Assembly: GCA_964442785.1 (NCBI GenBank)
Contig: CAYTZW010000027.1
Span: 1 to 13,488, forward strand
Source: SIG223 sp964442785
GTDB lineage: Bacteria; Bacillota_I; Bacilli_A; RFN20; DUOF01
Length of the DNA: 13,488 bases
Direction: 5' to 3'
How positions within the stretch are numbered: position 1 is the stretch's first letter; each line of letters begins with the position of its first letter. Below are positions 13,478 through 13,488 of the stretch, piece by piece. The position numbers and the translations under genes were made by a program. The notes under the pieces are model-generated. The model was not told the DNA's origin and ran no database searches. It saw only the letters and a list, made by a program, of their open reading frames with translations.

Positions 13478-13488
13478 GATGTTGTAGG

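Overview
The window is an AT-rich, tightly packed stretch of bacterial chromosome. It reads with the standard bacterial code: TGA ends the Fic-like gene and radC, and TGG encodes Trp. Relatives of RadC, MinC, SpoIVFA, SpoIVFB, SpoIIIAH and YqhT/PepP, with GGAGG-type ribosome binding sites, point to a low-GC Bacillota of the Bacilli type. An uncultured, genome-reduced gut lineage is likely, but the exact taxon cannot be read from the sequence.

Layout. The left 4.8 kb is on the minus strand: plsY (phosphatidic acid synthesis), then a 570-codon gene joining a degenerate ImmA/IrrE-like domain to a degenerate Fic domain, then the 5' part of a very repetitive secreted protein that runs off the left edge. 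From 4.9 kb everything is on the plus strand. A short peptide gene with a double-glycine-like leader is coupled to radC. A condensed Bacillus-like block follows: a MinC N-domain-only protein, SpoIVFA-like, SpoIVFB-like and SpoIIIAH-like proteins. After a terminator comes a PepP-type Xaa-Pro peptidase with its own promoter. In Bacillus subtilis radC-mreBCD-minCD-spoIVFAB and yqhT-efp-spoIIIA are separate loci; here their remnants adjoin. The right 4.2 kb holds two tandem paralogous genes for large secreted, C-terminally anchored proteins.

The main point of interest is a shared control module in front of all three surface-protein genes (5' ends at 2182, 9366 and 11492). Each has, in the same order and orientation: a 20-bp palindrome (arms TATATATCT/AGATATATA around an AA centre), 23 or 24 bp, a TTG-type -35, a pure (TA)n tract filling the spacer, a TATAAT -10 whose first bases are the last TA units, a conserved leader of about 50 nt, and a GGGGGTG ribosome binding site. 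The spacers are 20, 18 and 13 bp. Slippage of the TA tract would change promoter spacing in 2-bp steps, the arrangement known from the hifA/hifB fimbrial promoters of Haemophilus influenzae. I infer a multi-locus, phase-variable surface-protein family under one common regulator. The two right-hand genes also share a nearly identical 154-bp 3' cassette (C-terminal anchor, stop and terminator) while their central parts differ, as expected for a family that diversifies by recombination.

The housekeeping and sporulation-type genes between the surface genes have ordinary promoters without TA tracts.
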